Source: RGIG1902 sp034926865 | Lineage (GTDB): Bacteria; Bacillota; Clostridia; Oscillospirales; Butyricicoccaceae | Direction: 5' to 3' | NCBI GenBank assembly: GCA_034926865.1 | Contig: JAYFQP010000014.1 | Location: forward strand, 161,348-225,347 | DNA length: 64,000 nucleotides | Shown: positions 1 through 9,150 of the stretch, piece by piece | Numbering within the stretch: the stretch's first letter is position 1 | Layout of the letters: every line of letters begins with the position of its first letter | Position numbers and translations under genes: made by a program | The notes under the pieces: model-generated | What the model was told of the DNA's origin: nothing | The model's input: only the letters and a program-made list of their open reading frames with translations | Databases searched by the model: none

Positions 1-2013
1 GTATTCGCTTCCCTGCGATTTATGTACTGTTATGGCATATGCGTGCTCAAGCTGATTGATCTCATCAAAAGTATAGTCAGCCTCCTTATCATCATAGCGA
101 ACGACAAGAATACGGGCTGCATTATCAATATGGACTATAACTCCGGTGTCACCGTTAAATACACCTGTGCCAACCTCTGGAGTGTCCAGCCTTCGCCACA
201 TAAGATCATAGTTGTTCTTTATCTGCATTATCCTGTCACCGCACCGAAATATGGCGTTTCCTGCCTTAACCTCTGCTTTTTGGGGAGACGGCGGGTTGAG
301 ATATGTCTGAAGCAGCACGTTAAGGGCGGCTGTTCCGCAGGCAAGCTGCCGAGATGGACAAATAACCTGAATATCTGCCGGCTCTATGCCAAACTTAAGC
401 GGAATGCGTTCCGTTATAAGCGCTAACACAGAAGATGCCGTAGTTTCAGCCGAGCGAGCATTGGCAAAAAAGAAATCACCGCTGTTCTTCTTGATTGGGG
501 GAACTTGACCCTGGTTTATCATATGAGAATTTACCACTATATCGCTGCCCTGCGCCTGTCTGAATATCTCAGTAAGTATAGTCTTTGGTATGTCGGGGCA
601 AACAAGCAGTTCAGAGAAAAAGCTGCCCGGCCCCATCGGCGGAAGCTGGTCCGCATCACCTATAAGCACAAGGCGGGTATGGGGTTTCATTGCATCAAGA
701 AGCGAAGACGCCAAAAGCAAATCCAGCATCGAGGCCTCATCTACAATAATTACGTCCGTATCAAGTGGATTTGACCTGTCACGTCTGAAGCCTATATTGC
801 CCTGCGCGGAATCAAAGACTGATTCCAAAAGCCGATGCAGCGTTTTGGCTTCTCTCCCGCAAACCTCACTCATGCGTTTGGCCGCTCTGCCTGTGGGGGC
901 TGCCAGCATGAAGCTCATGCCATCAGCCTCCAGCAACTCAAGCATACAGAGCAAGGTTGTTGTCTTGCCTGTTCCGGGGCCGCCGGTTATAAGTGAGACA
1001 GCACTCTCAAAGCACATGCGCATAGCCTGCTTCTGGCCCTCACCATATCGGATGCCGTGATTGTGCTCTGTGGCAGCAATATGCTTATCAAGACCGGGCG
1101 GTGGCATTATCTTCATGGAACAAAGCCTATGGATCTCATCAGCTATAAAGGTTTCACACCTGTAAAGGTAATCGAGGTAACAAACATCATGACCCTTGAT
1201 CACGTCCTGAATAACACGCTTCTTTTCCACAAGGTTCTCAAGAGGATCAAAAAGCTCGTCCTCATCTATGTCACAAAGGCTGGCAGTAGCTTCGATAAGT
1301 TTATCCTCCGGTATAAAGGCATGTCCGTTTTCGGCGTTAAAGGAAAGCTCATAAAGAATACCCGCCTCAAGCCGCTCGATGCAGTCTTTAGTAAAGCCAA
1401 GATCTCCAGCTACCTTATCAATATCATAAAAGCCCAGGTCAAACCCCTTTTCACAAAGCACATAAGGATTTTTCTTCAAAAGCTCTAGGGAGGATGTACC
1501 ATATGTTCTGAAAAGTGCAGCAGATATATGAGGCGGAAGCTGATAAAATGCTAAAAAATCCATTATCATCTTCATAGTGTTAAGCCTTCTGAAGCTTTCG
1601 CCTATTTCAATGGCCTTAGAAAGGGATACGCCCTTGATAGAAGACAGTTTCTCAGGTTCGCTTGCAATAACCGAAAAAGAGTCAGTGCCAAAGGCATTGA
1701 CTATCGCCCTTGCAGTTTTGTTACCCACACCCCTTACTGTTCCGGAGGCAAGATAATCATAAATCCCCGATACCGTATTTGGCATTTCTCTTGAATAAGA
1801 TGTCACGGAAAACTGAGGCCCATGTTTAGGATGATTTGTAAACTCGCCCTGTGCAGTTATCTTTTCACCCACGCCTAGAAAGGGCATAGTTCCGACAATG
1901 ACAACATCGTCACCATCATCAAGCAATGCCCTTGCCACCGCGTATCCGCTATCTTCACTGCGGAAGATTATCGAATCCACTATACCGTTTATCCGTGTCA
2001 ATTCCTTCTGCAA
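1..2013 (-). CDS. recD2: ATP-dependent DNA helicase RecD2, C-terminus cut by window edge
   Basis: This is the N-terminal ~671 codons of a superfamily 1B 5'-3' helicase of the RecD2 (RecD-like without RecBC) family. A helix-hairpin-helix segment (VRGVGNKTARAIVD) lies near residues 93-106. Walker A (GGPGTGKTT) lies near residues 341-349, Walker B (IIVDEAS) near 420, and the late motif HKSQGSEY reaches the window edge. Family members act in repair and recombination when RecBCD is absent. The first usable start is TTG at 2013, directly after two in-frame stops, with a second TTG at 2001. Either start lies inside the upstream small gene, so the two genes overlap by about 50 nt and are probably translationally coupled. 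The last ~70 residues are outside the window. Confidence 0.93.
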   Translation of the reverse strand, partial: MQKELTRINGIVDSIIFRSEDSGYAVARALLDDGDDVVIVGTMPFLGVGEKITAQGEFTNHPKHGPQFSVTSYSREMPNTVSGIYDYLASGTVRGVGNKTARAIVNAFGTDSFSVIASEPEKLSSIKGVSLSKAIEIGESFRRLNTMKMIMDFLAFYQLPPHISAALFRTYGTSSLELLKKNPYVLCEKGFDLGFYDIDKVAGDLGFTKDCIERLEAGILYELSFNAENGHAFIPEDKLIEATASLCDIDEDELFDPLENLVEKKRVIQDVIKGHDVCYLDYLYRCETFIADEIHRLCSMKIMPPPGLDKHIAATEHNHGIRYGEGQKQAMRMCFESAVSLITGGPGTGKTTTLLCMLELLEADGMSFMLAAPTGRAAKRMSEVCGREAKTLHRLLESVFDSAQGNIGFRRDRSNPLDTDVIIVDEASMLDLLLASSLLDAMKPHTRLVLIGDADQLPPMGPGSFFSELLVCPDIPKTILTEIFRQAQGSDIVVNSHMINQGQVPPIKKNSGDFFFANARSAETTASSVLALITERIPLKFGIEPADIQVICPSRQLACGTAALNVLLQTYLNPPSPQKAEVKAGNAIFRCGDRIMQIKNNYDLMWRRLDTPEVGTGVFNGDTGVIVHIDNAARILVVRYDDKEADYTFDEINQLEHAYAITVHKSQGSEY

Positions 2014-2233
2014 GCTCTATCACCATCTGAGGAAAAATTTTTTCCTTGACATAGTATGCACAGTCAAGAAGCCTTTGTGTATCGCATTCCTCCAGCGGTT
2101 TGAGGATAAGATATATCTCGGCGTTATGTATACTCCTTGAAGCGGCAGCTTTAATTACCACCGCAATAGCCGAAAGCACCACAAATGCGAACATAAAGGC
2201 AATTATTGTTGCCATAATAAGCTTTGCGCCCAT
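1955..2233 (-). CDS. Small single-pass membrane protein of unknown function
   Basis: A 92-residue protein with one strongly hydrophobic N-terminal segment (about residues 5-28) and a ~60-residue charged, probably cytoplasmic tail containing LILKPLEECDTQ and a cysteine-tyrosine pair. I do not recognise the family. The ATG at 2233 is preferred because a run of six G's sits six bases upstream. An ATG two codons earlier touches that run directly. It lies between cysS and recD2 on the same strand, and its 3' end overlaps the recD2 start region, so it probably belongs to the same transcript. A role cannot be inferred from sequence. Confidence 0.7.
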   Translation of the reverse strand: MGAKLIMATIIAFMFAFVVLSAIAVVIKAAASRSIHNAEIYLILKPLEECDTQRLLDCAYYVKEKIFPQMVIELAEGIDTDKRYSGFDNLPQ

Positions 2234-2297
2234 CGTCATCCCCCCTAACAACAGGATATGCAACGGGCGCAAAGGCGGTCATATTATTTCTTTATTT

Positions 2298-3698
2298 CTA
2301 TGCGCGGCTCCATTTTACGCCCTGAGGGGTATCTTCAAGAATAATGCCTTGGGTTTTAAGTTCATCACGTATCCTGTCAGCCTCCTTGAAGTCCTTTGCT
2401 TTTCTCGCCTGCTGACGCTGTTCAATAAGAGTATCGATCTCAGAGTCGAGCATGTTCTCCTCCTCGGTTTGGCCTATTGCAAGCACGTTGCAAAGCTCTG
2501 TCATTATAGCAAGCCCTTCTTTGGCATACTTCCGTGTGACATCCTTCTCGGCACAGAGCGTATTAACCTCTCTTACAAGCTCGAAGATGACAGATACGGC
2601 ATCTGCAGAATTAAGGTCGTCGTCCATGGCGTCGCAGAAGCGTTTCTTGTAGCTTTCAAAGGCATCCTTCGATTCCTTCTCTTTCCTGCTCATCTCTCCA
2701 TCAGTACCGTTTTTTGAAAGGAAGCGGAGGTTAACAAGAGCGGCATTAATCCTTGCCAGCGATGCCAGTGCCTGCTCAAGAGAATCCCTTGAATAATTGA
2801 GCGGGGTTCTGTAGTGTGCCGATATCATGAAAAATCTTATTGCCTCATATCCATAGGCCCCGGCTGCATCACGAACCGTAAAAAAATTCCCGAGAGACTT
2901 TGACATCTTCTGATTGTCAATATTCAAAAAAGCATTATGCATCCAGTAATGCGCAAAGGGCTTTCCGTTAGCGCACTCTGACTGGGCGATCTCATTTTCA
3001 TGGTGCGGGAAGCAAAGATCCACTCCGCCGGAATGTATATCTATAGTCTCTCCAAGGTATCTTCTGGCCATAGCAGAGCACTCGATATGCCAGCCCGGAC
3101 GTCCTTTTCCCCAAGGAGACTCCCAATACGGCTCGTCGGGCTTTGCAGCCTTCCAAAGGGCGAAATCCATAGGGTCTTCCTTGTGCTCTCGCACATCTAT
3201 CCTTGCTCCCGCCTCAAGATCCTCAAGCGGCTGATGCGAGAGCTTTCCGTATTCCTTAAAGGCCTTTGTTCGGAAATAAACATCTCCGTCCGCCTCATAC
3301 GCATAGCCCTTGTCAACAAGAGTCTTTACAATATCAATTATTTCGTCGATATTGTCGGTAGCTTTGGGATGAACAGTAGCCGGCCTGATCTTAAGCCCCT
3401 GCGCGTCGGTAAAATACTCACTAATATATCTTTCAGCTATCTTATCGTACGTTGTGTTTTCCTCGTTTGCCTTCCTTATTACCTTATCGTCTATATCGGT
3501 AAAGTTCTGAACAAAACGAACGTCATAACCTCTGTACTCAAGATATCTTCTCAAAAGATCAAACATGATAAATGGCCTTGCGTTACCAATATGGAAGTAG
3601 TTATAAACGGTAGGGCCGCAGGAATACATTTTTACTCTGCCTTCCTCAATGGGAACAAACTCTTCTTTCTTTCTTGTCAGCGTATTATAAATTTTCAT
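2298..3698 (-). CDS. cysS: Cysteinyl-tRNA synthetase
   Basis: A class I aminoacyl-tRNA synthetase of 466 residues, the normal length, which charges tRNA-Cys in the cytoplasm. The HIGH motif appears as HIGN (residues 36-39) and the KMSKS motif is intact (KMSKSLGN). The zinc-binding Cys27 in SCGPT is present, as are the later ECSAMA and HHENE segments. The start codon lies 3 nt after the pgsA stop. The ribosome-binding site AAAGGAG is embedded in the last pgsA codons, so translation is probably coupled. There is nothing unusual in the sequence. Confidence 0.97.
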   Translation of the reverse strand: MKIYNTLTRKKEEFVPIEEGRVKMYSCGPTVYNYFHIGNARPFIMFDLLRRYLEYRGYDVRFVQNFTDIDDKVIRKANEENTTYDKIAERYISEYFTDAQGLKIRPATVHPKATDNIDEIIDIVKTLVDKGYAYEADGDVYFRTKAFKEYGKLSHQPLEDLEAGARIDVREHKEDPMDFALWKAAKPDEPYWESPWGKGRPGWHIECSAMARRYLGETIDIHSGGVDLCFPHHENEIAQSECANGKPFAHYWMHNAFLNIDNQKMSKSLGNFFTVRDAAGAYGYEAIRFFMISAHYRTPLNYSRDSLEQALASLARINAALVNLRFLSKNGTDGEMSRKEKESKDAFESYKKRFCDAMDDDLNSADAVSVIFELVREVNTLCAEKDVTRKYAKEGLAIMTELCNVLAIGQTEEENMLDSEIDTLIEQRQQARKAKDFKEADRIRDELKTQGIILEDTPQGVKWSRA

Positions 3699-3701
3699 AA
3701 A

Positions 3702-4259
3702 TTACTCTCCTTTTACAACGCCGTCCTTGATAAGATTAAAATTCTTCTTCAAATAATCATAGCCTGAAAGAACGGTAAAGAAAACCATTACCCAAACAGA
3801 AAGCTCCCTAAGCTTAAGGTTTCCAATAATGACGACATCATCTATCCCTGAAAGCAGGTACATTATACATACAAGCTGTGAAAGCGTTTTCAGTTTACCC
3901 CAAAATGATGCCGCAAGCACAACGCCTTTTGACGCAGCGATACTTCTAAGCGAGGAGACTATAAACTCTCTGGCAAGTATGATTATACATGCCCAAGCCT
4001 GAAGAACACCCTGCTCCAAAAGTATCAGCAGAGCCGACATAACAAGGAGCTTATCCGCCAGCGGATCTATAAGCTTTCCGAAATCTGTTATCTGGTTGTA
4101 TTTTCTTGCCACATACCCGTCAATTCCATCGGTAAGACTGGCAATCGCAAAAAGAGCCAGCGCCACGAAATTACCCTGCGCTCCATCTGAAATAGCGGCA
4201 TACATAAAAATCGGGATGAGTGCAATTCTTCCAAGAGTTATCATATTAGCTGTCGTCAT
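3702..4259 (-). CDS. pgsA: CDP-diacylglycerol--glycerol-3-phosphate 3-phosphatidyltransferase
   Basis: This 185-residue integral membrane enzyme makes phosphatidylglycerolphosphate, the committed step to phosphatidylglycerol and cardiolipin. The CDP-alcohol phosphatidyltransferase signature D-x2-D-G-x2-A-R-x8-G-x3-D-x3-D is complete (DGIDGYVAR ... GKLIDPLAD, about residues 43-70). Hydrophobic helices occur before and after it. A strong ribosome-binding site (TTAGGAGGG) precedes the ATG. The rimO-pgsA-cysS order on one strand indicates a single operon. Family assignment is secure. The exact alcohol acceptor is inferred from length and from its being the only such gene here. Confidence 0.93.
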   Translation of the reverse strand: MTTANMITLGRIALIPIFMYAAISDGAQGNFVALALFAIASLTDGIDGYVARKYNQITDFGKLIDPLADKLLVMSALLILLEQGVLQAWACIIILAREFIVSSLRSIAASKGVVLAASFWGKLKTLSQLVCIMYLLSGIDDVVIIGNLKLRELSVWVMVFFTVLSGYDYLKKNFNLIKDGVVKGE

Positions 4260-4277
4260 AAGATCAGCCCTCCTAAA

Positions 4278-5600
4278 CTACTTCACCGTTTCACCGTAAA
4301 GCTCGCTTGCAACAGCGTCAATTATCTTTATGGTTACGAATTCGCCTTCTTTTACTCTGTCATCGTCGAAAAACACTACACCGTCAACATCGACAGAATC
4401 CATATAGGAACGGCCATACTGCCTGCCACTTTCATCATATCCACAGCAAAGAACCTCAAGAGTTTTACCTATAAGCTCTGAGGATACTTCATCCATTATT
4501 CTTTCCTGAAGTTCAAAAAGCTTAATCCTGCGCTTTTCCTTGATATTTTCAGGTATCTGGTCTTCCCTTTTGGCCGAAGGCGCGCCCTCCTCCTGAGAAT
4601 AGCAGAAAAAGCCGGCTCTTTCAAGCTTATATTCTGCAAGAAAATCATAAAGCTCCTGAAACTCTTCTTCTGTCTCTCCGGGAAAGCCTACTATCATGCT
4701 TGTTCTGAAAACTCCCTGAGGCATCATTTGCCTGATCTTTGTTATTCGCTCCTTGATAAGCGCGCCCGATCCACGACGATTCATTTCCTTCAGCACTTTA
4801 TCGTTTATATGCTGAAGAGGAAGATCAAAGTATTTTAGTATCTTCTCATTATCTCTTATTGTTTCCAAAAGGCGGTCGTCAATTTCATCGGGATACATAT
4901 AATGAAGCCTTATCCACTCGATGCCATCAATACGGCACAGCTCTTCAAGAAGCTTATACAGCATGCGCTCACCATAAAGATCTACGCCGTATCTTGTTAT
5001 ATCCTGAGCTATTATCAGAAGTTCCTTTGCTCCCTGAGCGGCAAGCGTTTTTGCTTCATCTATAAGGCTATTCATCTCACGGCTTCTGTAAGGCCCTCTT
5101 ATATATGGTATGACACAGTAGGCGCACCGATTGTCGCATCCTTCTGCAATACGAAGATATGCATAGTATGGGGGTGTAAGCAGATGTCTTCTGCCGGAAA
5201 AATCACACGCCGAGCTGGGCTTGTACCATTCACCGCCATTGCCTTCTGATACTGCTCTTACAGCTTCCGCTATATCGTTATAACTGCCGGTGCCCAAAGC
5301 AGCGTCCACTTCAGGAAGCTCCTTCAGAAACTCATCCTTATATCTCTGGGTCAGACAGCCCGCAACTATCAAACCCTTAATAACTCCATCGCTTTTGAGG
5401 CCGGCCAGCTTGAGTATTACATCAATCGCCTCGCTTTTTGCGGAATCAATAAATCCACAGGTATTGACAATGGCAATATCACATTCCTCCGGGGTATTGA
5501 CTATTGTATAACCTTCCCTGTCCAGTATGGAAAGCATTTGCTCGGAGTTCACAAGGTTTTTAGCGCACCCCAAAGAAATCAAAAATATTTTTTCTGCCAC
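4278..5600 (-). CDS. rimO: Ribosomal protein uS12 methylthiotransferase RimO
   Basis: A radical-SAM methylthiotransferase of 440 residues that methylthiolates an aspartate of ribosomal protein S12. The N-terminal iron-sulfur cluster cysteines are Cys12, Cys48 and Cys82. The radical-SAM CxxxCxxC is Cys155/159/162 (CDNRCAYC). A C-terminal TRAM domain occupies roughly the last 65 residues. The opening ISLGCAKNLVNSE is typical of RimO rather than MiaB or MtaB. The start is GTG at 5600, with GGAGG ten bases upstream. The G of this codon is also the last base of the recX TAG stop, so the genes overlap by one base. Confidence 0.95.
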   Translation of the reverse strand: MAEKIFLISLGCAKNLVNSEQMLSILDREGYTIVNTPEECDIAIVNTCGFIDSAKSEAIDVILKLAGLKSDGVIKGLIVAGCLTQRYKDEFLKELPEVDAALGTGSYNDIAEAVRAVSEGNGGEWYKPSSACDFSGRRHLLTPPYYAYLRIAEGCDNRCAYCVIPYIRGPYRSREMNSLIDEAKTLAAQGAKELLIIAQDITRYGVDLYGERMLYKLLEELCRIDGIEWIRLHYMYPDEIDDRLLETIRDNEKILKYFDLPLQHINDKVLKEMNRRGSGALIKERITKIRQMMPQGVFRTSMIVGFPGETEEEFQELYDFLAEYKLERAGFFCYSQEEGAPSAKREDQIPENIKEKRRIKLFELQERIMDEVSSELIGKTLEVLCCGYDESGRQYGRSYMDSVDVDGVVFFDDDRVKEGEFVTIKIIDAVASELYGETVK

Positions 5601-6064
5601 TATTCCGTTTCCTCCAACTGATCTATGTATTCGCTTAAAGCCCTTTTCACCTGTTCCCAGCCAAAGCCTCTTCGCATAAGGCTATCGGCCGTTCGCCGGA
5701 CGGCATCTCTATCATATCTGCCGTCCTTTAATTTAGAAGCTATAAGCTTTTTCATCTTTTCATAATCAGGCTCAAAGTCTTCCAAAAGAAATTCGGAAAG
5801 CTCCGGCTCAAGCTGCTTCTTCTTCAGCTCCTGCTTTATCCTGGACTTTCCCCATCCCTTAGCCCTACACTGCCTGACAAGAGAGCGCCCATATTCCTCA
5901 TCATTTAAAAATCCAAGCTCTTTTAAACGGGAAACGGCATAAGCTGCATCTTCAGCCTCTATCTCCTTTTCAATAAGCCTGTCGTACAGGGCCTGCGCGC
6001 TCCTGTTTTTATATGTAAGAACATTTGCCGCAACATTAAGGGCCTTTTTTCTGGAATCCTCCAT
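5600..6064 (-). CDS. recX: Recombination regulator RecX
   Basis: A small, charged, all-helical protein of 154 residues with the three-helix repeats of RecX (for example LKELGFLNDEEYGRSLV, residues ~47-63). RecX proteins bind RecA filaments and modulate recombinase activity. The gene starts 10 nt after the recA stop and overlaps rimO by one base, so it is almost certainly cotranscribed with recA. This is the common recA-recX arrangement. No residues look degenerate. Confidence 0.93.
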   Translation of the reverse strand: MEDSRKKALNVAANVLTYKNRSAQALYDRLIEKEIEAEDAAYAVSRLKELGFLNDEEYGRSLVRQCRAKGWGKSRIKQELKKKQLEPELSEFLLEDFEPDYEKMKKLIASKLKDGRYDRDAVRRTADSLMRRGFGWEQVKRALSEYIDQLEETE

Positions 6065-6074
6065 AAGCTATATC

Positions 6075-7193
6075 CTACTCAACATCATCTTCAAAATCGT
6101 CGGCAAATATTTCAACTCCCGATGACTTATTCTTCTTCTCTCCCTGAGAAGACTTGACCGATTCTTGTTTTTCCATAACCTTAGCTTGGGTTTTTGCCTT
6201 CTCCATATCATCCTTCGAAAGCAGCTTATCCATTATCTGCTTTTCGAGAGCATCTGCCTCTTCTTGATGATCTTTAAAAAAAGCCTTTGCTGCATCTCTG
6301 CCCTGTCCAAGCCGGATATCGCCCATCGAAAACCATGCTCCGGCCTTCTGGACAAATCCGAGCTTGACTCCTACATCTACAAGCTCGCCTACTTTTGAAA
6401 TGCCTTCACCGTACATTATATCGAACTCGGCTTCCTTAAAGGGCGGAGCTATTTTATTTTTGACTACCTTTGCCCTTGTGCGGCTGCCAAGAAGAGTTGT
6501 ACCATTCTTAATGTGCTCAATACGCCTGATCTCGATCCTTACGGTAGAATAGAACTTAAGAGCTCTGCCTCCGGTAGTTACCTCAGGATTGCCGTACACT
6601 ACACCGATTTTCTCTCTCAGCTGGTTAATAAATACCACAACGCAGTTTGATTTTGAAATTGCACCGGTGAGTTTTCTTAGCGCCTGCGACATAAGCCTTG
6701 CGTGGAGACCGACAAAGCTGTCGCCCATCTCCCCTTCTATCTCGGCTTTTGGAACAAGGGCCGCCACAGAGTCAATGACAAGAACATCGATAGCGCTTGA
6801 ACGAACGAGGGCTTCGGCTATTTCCAGCGCCTGCTCGCCGTTATCAGGCTGTGAAACCAGAAGGCTGTCTGTATCTACTCCAAGCGCCTTGGCATAAACG
6901 GGGTCAAGAGCATGCTCGGCATCGATGAAGGCAGCCTCGCCTCCATTTTTCTGAGCCGACGCTATAATATGCAAAGCTATTGTTGTTTTACCAGAGCTTT
7001 CAGGGCCGTAAACTTCGATAATTCTTCCCTTAGGAACGCCTCCAATGCCAAGAGCCGCATCAAGAGTAATCGATCCAGTAGAAATCGCCTCAACATTAAG
7101 GGACGCTGTCTCTCCAAGCCTCATAACAGCGCCTTCGCCATACTGCTTATTAAGCTGCTGAAGGGCGGTTTCCAGTGCCTTCTTTTTATCCAT
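6075..7193 (-). CDS. recA: Recombinase RecA
   Basis: A 372-residue RecA that forms ATP-dependent filaments on single-stranded DNA for strand exchange and LexA self-cleavage. Walker A is GPESSGKT at residues 63-70. The segments VLVIDSVAALVPKAEIEGEMGD and FINQLREKIGVVYGNPE-TTGGRALKFY contain Walker B and loop L1/L2. The acidic C-terminal tail (FADDFEDDVE) is present. The ATG at 7193 is chosen over an upstream in-frame start because GAGGTGGGAAGA immediately precedes it. A possible promoter and a near-match to a LexA box lie upstream and are listed separately. Confidence 0.98.
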   Translation of the reverse strand: MDKKKALETALQQLNKQYGEGAVMRLGETASLNVEAISTGSITLDAALGIGGVPKGRIIEVYGPESSGKTTIALHIIASAQKNGGEAAFIDAEHALDPVYAKALGVDTDSLLVSQPDNGEQALEIAEALVRSSAIDVLVIDSVAALVPKAEIEGEMGDSFVGLHARLMSQALRKLTGAISKSNCVVVFINQLREKIGVVYGNPEVTTGGRALKFYSTVRIEIRRIEHIKNGTTLLGSRTRAKVVKNKIAPPFKEAEFDIMYGEGISKVGELVDVGVKLGFVQKAGAWFSMGDIRLGQGRDAAKAFFKDHQEEADALEKQIMDKLLSKDDMEKAKTQAKVMEKQESVKSSQGEKKNKSSGVEIFADDFEDDVE

Positions 7194-7267
7194 TCTTCCC
7201 ACCTCATATATTTTTTTATCAAATTTAAGCAAGCCTTTGGCATTGGGGCTGCATGTAATCTAAATCA

Positions 7268-7296
7268 AATATAGCCCTTCATATGCTTTTCTACAA
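7268..7296 (-). promoter_or_regulatory. Possible sigma-A promoter for recA
   Basis: On the minus strand TTGTAG (7296-7291) is followed after 17 bases by TATATT (7273-7268). The predicted start falls about 70 nt before the recA ATG, just after the prmC stop. The -10 is 5/6 to consensus but the -35 is weak, so the call is tentative. Confidence 0.35.
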
Positions 7297-7300
7297 TATT

Positions 7301-8224
7301 CTACCACACCATCTGCTCTTGTGCAACATTTGTTCTGTTTTCTTCCAGGATATATTCATCTACTTCATAAGGCACCAACCCGCATACTACTCTTTCTATG
7401 CCAGTAAGATCCTTAAAAACAGTGATATCCTCAAACCCTGCTCCCAGAAGTATGTTTTTCACATCCTCATACTGCCCGAGCCCAACTTCGAACATCACCG
7501 CCCCGCCTTGTTTTATGGCAGCCTTATAATTTTTACATACAGCCCGATAAAAATCAAGCCCGTCTTTCCCTCCGTCAAGAGCCAGCACAGGCTCTTTTTT
7601 GACCTCTATATCAAGAGTGGAGATCTCATCTGTGGGTATATACGGAGGATTGCAAACAATAAGGTCAAACATCCCAAAAATCTCGGGGCATGGCTTTAAG
7701 GCATCGCATTCTGAAACACCCACAGTACCTGTAACCCTATTAAGGGCGGTATTTTCTTTAGCCACTTTAAGCGCCTTTAAAGATATATCTCCCAACAGAC
7801 AGGTTATAGGATTTCTCGAAAACCTCGCTATGGATATTCCGATACAGCCCGTCCCACAGCACAGGTCCAAAACCCTTGCCTTATTTCTTCCGTTAACAAA
7901 GGCAAGCGCAGCATCTACAAGCGTTTCTGTGTCAGCACGTGGAATAAGAGTATCCTCAGTAACCTTAAAATCAAGGCCGTAAAACTCCCATTTACCTGTA
8001 ATATGCTGTATAGGGACACCTGAGAGCCGTATATCAGTAAGCTTTTTTATTTCTTGTATCTTACCGTCAAAAAGATAATCTCTTCGTTTTGAATAAAAGG
8101 TGTTTTCATCAATACCAAGAGCCTTGCATATAATCTCCCGCGCCTCTATATCGCTGCCCGGTATATCGGCCTTTCTCAAAATATTCCTGGCGTCTAGATA
8201 GGCGTCGTTGATAGTGGTTACCAC
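7301..8224 (-). CDS. prmC: Peptide chain release factor N5-glutamine methyltransferase PrmC
   Basis: An S-adenosylmethionine-dependent methyltransferase of 307 residues that methylates the GGQ glutamine of release factors RF1 and RF2. The N-terminal helical domain is followed by the SAM-binding motif VLDLCCGTGCIGISIA (about residues 121-136) and the catalytic NPPY (VCNPPYIP, about residue 191). The start is GTG at 8224, seven bases inside the preceding DUF1385 gene, so the two are probably coupled. The C-terminus runs about 20 residues beyond the usual fold (DEYILEENRTNVAQEQ), with no recognised function. Confidence 0.94.
   Translation of the reverse strand: MVTTINDAYLDARNILRKADIPGSDIEAREIICKALGIDENTFYSKRRDYLFDGKIQEIKKLTDIRLSGVPIQHITGKWEFYGLDFKVTEDTLIPRADTETLVDAALAFVNGRNKARVLDLCCGTGCIGISIARFSRNPITCLLGDISLKALKVAKENTALNRVTGTVGVSECDALKPCPEIFGMFDLIVCNPPYIPTDEISTLDIEVKKEPVLALDGGKDGLDFYRAVCKNYKAAIKQGGAVMFEVGLGQYEDVKNILLGAGFEDITVFKDLTGIERVVCGLVPYEVDEYILEENRTNVAQEQMVW
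7323..7336. promoter_or_regulatory. Possible LexA (SOS) box upstream of recA
   Basis: The minus strand reads AGAACAAATGTTGC, which matches the Gram-positive LexA consensus CGAACRNRYGTTYG at 11 of 14 positions and keeps the GAAC-N4-GTT core. It lies in the last codons of prmC, 27 bp upstream of the candidate recA -35. SOS control of recA is the rule in Bacillota, but the right half-site is imperfect. Confidence 0.3.
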
Positions 8225-9150
8225 CTGTCCTCATCCTCGCTTTCAGGAATCACCTGCTTTATGGCCTCGATAGCCACCTCTATCATACTGTCATCGGGTT
8301 CAACTGTAGTAAAGCGCTGCATAAATAGCCCCGGGGCCGTAAGTATTTTAGAAATTGTATTATCCATTCTTCCGACCATTCTGTTGATCTCATAGCTGAT
8401 GCCCACTACAACAGGCACAAGCAGGAGCCTTACAAGCAGTCTTACCCAAACGGTCTTCCAAGTGAACAATGATGTAACAAGTGAGCTGACTATTATTACG
8501 ACGAAGAGAAAGCTGGTTCCGCATCTTGGATGAAAGCGGCTTTGTGGCCTGACATTATCTACCGTAAGCTCCAGGCCCTTTTCATAACAGTAAATAGTCT
8601 TATGCTCGGCTCCGTGATACATATATGTTCTATGGACGTCCTTTTGCTTAGAGGTGATTATTACAAAGGCCATAAATATACATATCCTGATACAGCCCTC
8701 AATAAGGTTCTTAAGCATATTTATTTTTATAAATGAAAAAAAGCCGGCAAGAATTGTGGGAAGAAGGAAAAATAAGCCTATGGGCATAGCCACCCCCAAA
8801 AGCATGGCTATCATCATCATAAAATCGTCTACACGTTTCTTTCCAAACTTTCCGTATACCCACTTTTCAAGTTTTGTTTGGGGAATATCCTCGTCATCAT
8901 CCATGAATGAAGCAGAATATTCAAGTGCTGACACTCCATATTTCATTGAATCCCACAAATTGACGCATCCTCTTATGAACGGCAACCTGCAAAAGGCGTG
9001 GTGGCTGTTTATGCCAATATTATCTACCTTTATGATCGTACTCCCGTCGGGTTTACGAACAACGATGGACGTCTTTCCAGGCCCTCTCATAAGTATTCCT
9101 TCAATAAGCGCCTGGCCACCTATGGTAGTTCTCTTTTTTATCTCGCTCAT
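8218..9150 (-). CDS. DUF1385 family membrane protein (YqhQ-like)
   Basis: A 310-residue protein with the family's opening motif IGGQALIEGILMRGP (residues ~10-24) and a central block of hydrophobic helices (about 105-165 and 210-250). The conserved YHGAEHKTIYCYEKG segment and RFHPRCGTSFLF lie between and after them. The family is widespread in Bacillota and often lies beside prmC and the release-factor region, as here. Its biochemical role is not established to my knowledge. It overlaps the histidine kinase upstream by four bases (ATGA) and prmC downstream by seven, so it sits in the middle of one operon. Confidence 0.9.
   Translation of the reverse strand: MSEIKKRTTIGGQALIEGILMRGPGKTSIVVRKPDGSTIIKVDNIGINSHHAFCRLPFIRGCVNLWDSMKYGVSALEYSASFMDDDEDIPQTKLEKWVYGKFGKKRVDDFMMMIAMLLGVAMPIGLFFLLPTILAGFFSFIKINMLKNLIEGCIRICIFMAFVIITSKQKDVHRTYMYHGAEHKTIYCYEKGLELTVDNVRPQSRFHPRCGTSFLFVVIIVSSLVTSLFTWKTVWVRLLVRLLLVPVVVGISYEINRMVGRMDNTISKILTAPGLFMQRFTTVEPDDSMIEVAIEAIKQVIPESEDEDRW

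Noticed and set aside
22..1488. Several plus-strand open frames of 80-156 codons opposite recD2
   Set aside because: They are antisense shadows. The minus strand encodes a continuous helicase with Walker motifs in the correct order, and the plus frames have no ribosome-binding sites or recognisable motifs.
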